Assembly: GCF_000527155.1 (NCBI RefSeq)
Contig: NZ_AZUQ01000001.1
Coordinates: forward strand, 2,742,168-2,806,167
DNA length: 64,000 nt
Reading direction: 5' to 3'
Origin: Haloglycomyces albus DSM 45210
Lineage (GTDB): Bacteria > Actinomycetota > Actinomycetes > Mycobacteriales > Micromonosporaceae
In this document: one piece after another, positions 61,845 to 64,000 of the stretch
How positions within the stretch are numbered: the first letter of the stretch is position 1
Layout: the number at the start of each line of letters is the position of its first letter
Program-made: the position numbers and the translations under genes
The notes under the pieces: model-generated
Seen by the model: only the letters and a program-made list of their open reading frames with translations
Told to the model about the DNA's origin: nothing
Databases searched by the model: none

Positions 61845-64000
61845 TTAAGAATCGTACGGCCACGCCCATTGCGCGACGGCCGGTATGTCCTCCCCGTGTT
61901 GCCGGGTGTACAACCGTGCCTCATGGCGCGCGTCCACCATTCGCTGGCGTAGAGAAGCGTGGCGCTCTCCCAGTCCGGGGACACGATCGATGACGTCGAT
62001 GACGAGTCGATAACGATCGAGGTCGTTCAACATCACCATGTCAAAGGGCGTGGTCGTCGTACCCTCTTCCTTGTAACCGCGAACGTGGATGTTGTGGTGG
62101 TTGGTCCGCCGGTACGTGAGGCGGTGTATGAGCCATGGATAACCGTGATAAGCGAACAGCACCGGCCGATCGGACGTGAATATGGTGTCGAATTCCCTAT
62201 CCGGCAAACCGTGCGGATGCTCTATCTCGGGTTGCAGACGCATCAGGTCGACGACGTTCACCATCCGGATCTTCAGATCGGGCAGATGCTGCCGCAACAG
62301 GTCGATGGCTGCCAGCGTCTCCAAGGTGGGAACGTCTCCTGCGGAAGCGAGCACCACGTCGGGATTGTCACCTGCGTCGTTGGAAGCCCAGTCCCAGATT
62401 CCCAGGCCACGTTCACAGAGGCGATCGGCCTCGTCCATGGTGGTGTACTGCAGTGCCGGCTGTTTTCCCGACACGATCACGTTGACGTACTGCCGCGACA
62501 TCAAGCAGTGATTCATCGTCGACAGGAGTGTATTGGCATCCGGCGGCAGGTAGACCCGAACCACGTCCGGTTTCTTATTGAGTACGTGGTCGATGAATCC
62601 GGGATCCTGGTGCGAAAATCCATTGTGGTCCTGCCGCCACACATGGCTGGACAAAAGGTAGTTCAACGAAGCGATCGGCGCGCGCCACGGTAGTTCGTTG
62701 GTGGTGGCCAACCATTTAGCGTGTTGGTTGAACATGGAGTCCACAATGTGAATGAAGGCCTCATAGCTGGTGAAGAGGCCGTGTCGACCCGACAAAAGAT
62801 AGCCTTCCAGCCAACCTTCACAGTTGTGTTCGCTGAGAACCTCCATGACTCGCCCCTGCGGGGCTTCATCTTCGTCCGTGTCGTACAGTACCGCGTCCCA
62901 TTGACGATCCGTCACGTCAAAAACCGACTGCAAACGGTTGGAGGCGACTTCGTCCGGGCCGAATAGACGAAAACGATCCATGTTGTTCTTGACGACGTCC
63001 CGCAGCCAAGCCCCCAGGACACGGGTCGCTTCCGCCACCGTATGCCCGTGCCCCTCCGATTGAACCGCGTAGTCGCGATAGTCGGGAGTCACCAACTCGC
63101 GCAGAATGAGCCCGCCGTTGGCATGCGGATTGGCACTCATACGGCGCCGACCCGTAGGCGGAAGGCGTTTCAAGTCATTGACCGGGGAACCGGTGGCGTC
63201 GAACAGATCCTCGGGCCGATACGAGCGCATCCACTCTTCCAGCTGCCGCAGGTGCTCAGGGTTGGAACGCACCCCGGGAAGCGGTACCTGATGCGCTCGC
63301 CACGTGCCTTCGACCGGGACCCCGTCCACCGTTTGCGGCCCCGTCCAGCCCTTGGGGGTCTGGAAGATGAGCATGGGCCACCGCGGCCGGGGTGGAGTGG
63401 ACGGTCGGGAGCGTGCGTGGGATCGAATCTCCGAGATTCGGTCGAAGATGCGGTCCAGTACAGCGGCCAGGTTCTGATGGACTTCCATGGGATCGTCACC
63501 GGAAACGACGAAGGGTTCGTAGCCCAACCCTCGGAAATACGACAGTCTGTCGTCGTTATCGATGCGTGCCAGGGTGGTCGGATTTGCGATCTTGTAGCCG
63601 TTGAGGTGGAGAATGGGGAGAACCGTGCCGTCGGTGACCGGGTTCAGCCATATGTTGGACAGCCATGAACCGGCCAACGGTCCGGTTTCGGCTTCTCCGT
63701 CCCCAACGACGGCCGCGACGACGAGGTCGGGATTGTCGAACGCGACCCCGTACGCGTGGGAGACGGCGTACCCGAGTTCACCGCCCTCGTGGATCGACCC
63801 GGGTACCTCCGGAGCCACATGGGACGGAATCCCACCGGGGAAGGAAAACTGCCGAAAGAGGCGCCGCATCCCGTCCTCGGTATGACTCACCGACGGATAC
63901 AGTTCCGGATAGGTGCCCTCCAGCCACGTATTGGCCACAATGGCCGGGCCTCCGTGACCAGGGCCGCAAATGTAGATCATGTCCTGGTCGCGCTGCTTGA
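61845..64000 (-). CDS. Phosphoketolase, N-terminus outside window
   Basis: Thiamine-diphosphate enzyme splitting xylulose 5-phosphate (and often fructose 6-phosphate) to acetyl phosphate. About 718 residues are visible. The frame continues through base 64000 (KQRDQD before [11 protein letters not shown]), so the Met at 63980 is internal; roughly 75-85 residues are missing compared with the family. [14 protein letters not shown] is the cofactor and metal site, and the C-terminal domain shows KQPALQYT and [15 protein letters not shown]. It provides a carbon route to acetyl phosphate. No partner such as acetate kinase is in view. Confidence 0.95.
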   Translation of the reverse strand, partial: KQRDQDMIYICGPGHGGPAIVANTWLEGTYPELYPSVSHTEDGMRRLFRQFSFPGGIPSHVAPEVPGSIHEGGELGYAVSHAYGVAFDNPDLVVAAVVGDGEAETGPLAGSWLSNIWLNPVTDGTVLPILHLNGYKIANPTTLARIDNDDRLSYFRGLGYEPFVVSGDDPMEVHQNLAAVLDRIFDRISEIRSHARSRPSTPPRPRWPMLIFQTPKGWTGPQTVDGVPVEGTWRAHQVPLPGVRSNPEHLRQLEEWMRSYRPEDLFDATGSPVNDLKRLPPTGRRRMSANPHANGGLILRELVTPDYRDYAVQSEGHGHTVAEATRVLGAWLRDVVKNNMDRFRLFGPDEVASNRLQSVFDVTDRQWDAVLYDTDEDEAPQGRVMEVLSEHNCEGWLEGYLLSGRHGLFTSYEAFIHIVDSMFNQHAKWLATTNELPWRAPIASLNYLLSSHVWRQDHNGFSHQDPGFIDHVLNKKPDVVRVYLPPDANTLLSTMNHCLMSRQYVNVIVSGKQPALQYTTMDEADRLCERGLGIWDWASNDAGDNPDVVLASAGDVPTLETLAAIDLLRQHLPDLKIRMVNVVDLMRLQPEIEHPHGLPDREFDTIFTSDRPVLFAYHGYPWLIHRLTYRRTNHHNIHVRGYKEEGTTTTPFDMVMLNDLDRYRLVIDVIDRVPGLGERHASLRQRMVDARHEARLYTRQHGEDIPAVAQWAWPYDS

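Noticed and set aside
1-64000. CRISPR arrays, rRNA genes, insertion sequences, prophage
   Set aside because: I saw no regularly spaced repeats, rRNA-like stretches, transposase motifs or phage structural genes.

Overview
This window comes from a G+C-rich actinobacterium. The signs are mycobacterial-type fad/fabG4/htdX genes, two ECF41 sigma factors, a DUF6069 protein, a GlnR-like box and frequent GTG/TTG starts. Overall gene style would suit Glycomycetales or Micromonosporales, but the species cannot be fixed from the sequence. Nearly all of it is intact chromosomal coding sequence. I saw no insertion sequence, prophage, rRNA operon or CRISPR array.

Layout. 0-2.4 kb: a voltage-gated cation channel cut by the window edge and a secreted subtilisin-like protease, both minus. 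2.4-7.0 kb: a three-gene overlapping operon made of a cellulose/curdlan-synthase-like GT2, a 46-residue one-helix peptide and an unusual acyltransferase-SGNH-GH16 fusion; it looks like a system for making, acylating and trimming a beta-glucan. 7.3-15.8 kb: the complete arginine operon argCJBDFR-GH with a clear promoter and ARG box. 15.9-20.5 kb: a TetR/DUF418 divergent pair and hrpB. 20.8-24.8 kb: two ECF41 modules, one with an FAD oxidoreductase and one with a carboxymuconolactone decarboxylase, the second with a textbook ECF41 promoter. 24.8-31.3 kb: an MMPL exporter, a NarL-type two-component system and tex. 31.4-33.3 kb: a tRNA block (Gly-Val-Cys) followed by a second Gly-Val copy; between them lie a probably Zur-controlled L31B gene and a DUF6069 membrane protein.

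33.5-46.3 kb: an MFS transporter, a TrxR-like ferredoxin/flavodoxin NADP reductase, and a lipid-catabolism locus (thiolase, FabG4, HtdX, TetR, SCP2, acyl-CoA dehydrogenase, acyl-CoA synthetase, GMC oxidoreductase, DUF1330). Five TTAC-n6-GTAA palindromes sit at three of its promoters, which points to one local regulon. 46.4-47.5 kb: a P-loop kinase fused to a histidine phosphatase. 48.4-60.0 kb: eleven co-directional genes from nitrate import through nitrate and nitrite reductase to molybdenum cofactor synthesis, with a GlnR-like tandem box upstream. 60.2-64 kb: a small unknown protein, a lipoprotein and the 3' part of a phosphoketolase gene.

Together the window covers arginine synthesis, nitrate assimilation with its own cofactor supply, fatty acid or sterol breakdown, envelope polysaccharide chemistry and phosphoketolase carbon flow. 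The parts most worth testing are the GT2/micropeptide/AT3-SGNH-GH16 operon, the shared TTAC-n6-GTAA operators, the kinase-phosphatase fusion and the tRNA-Val with C33.
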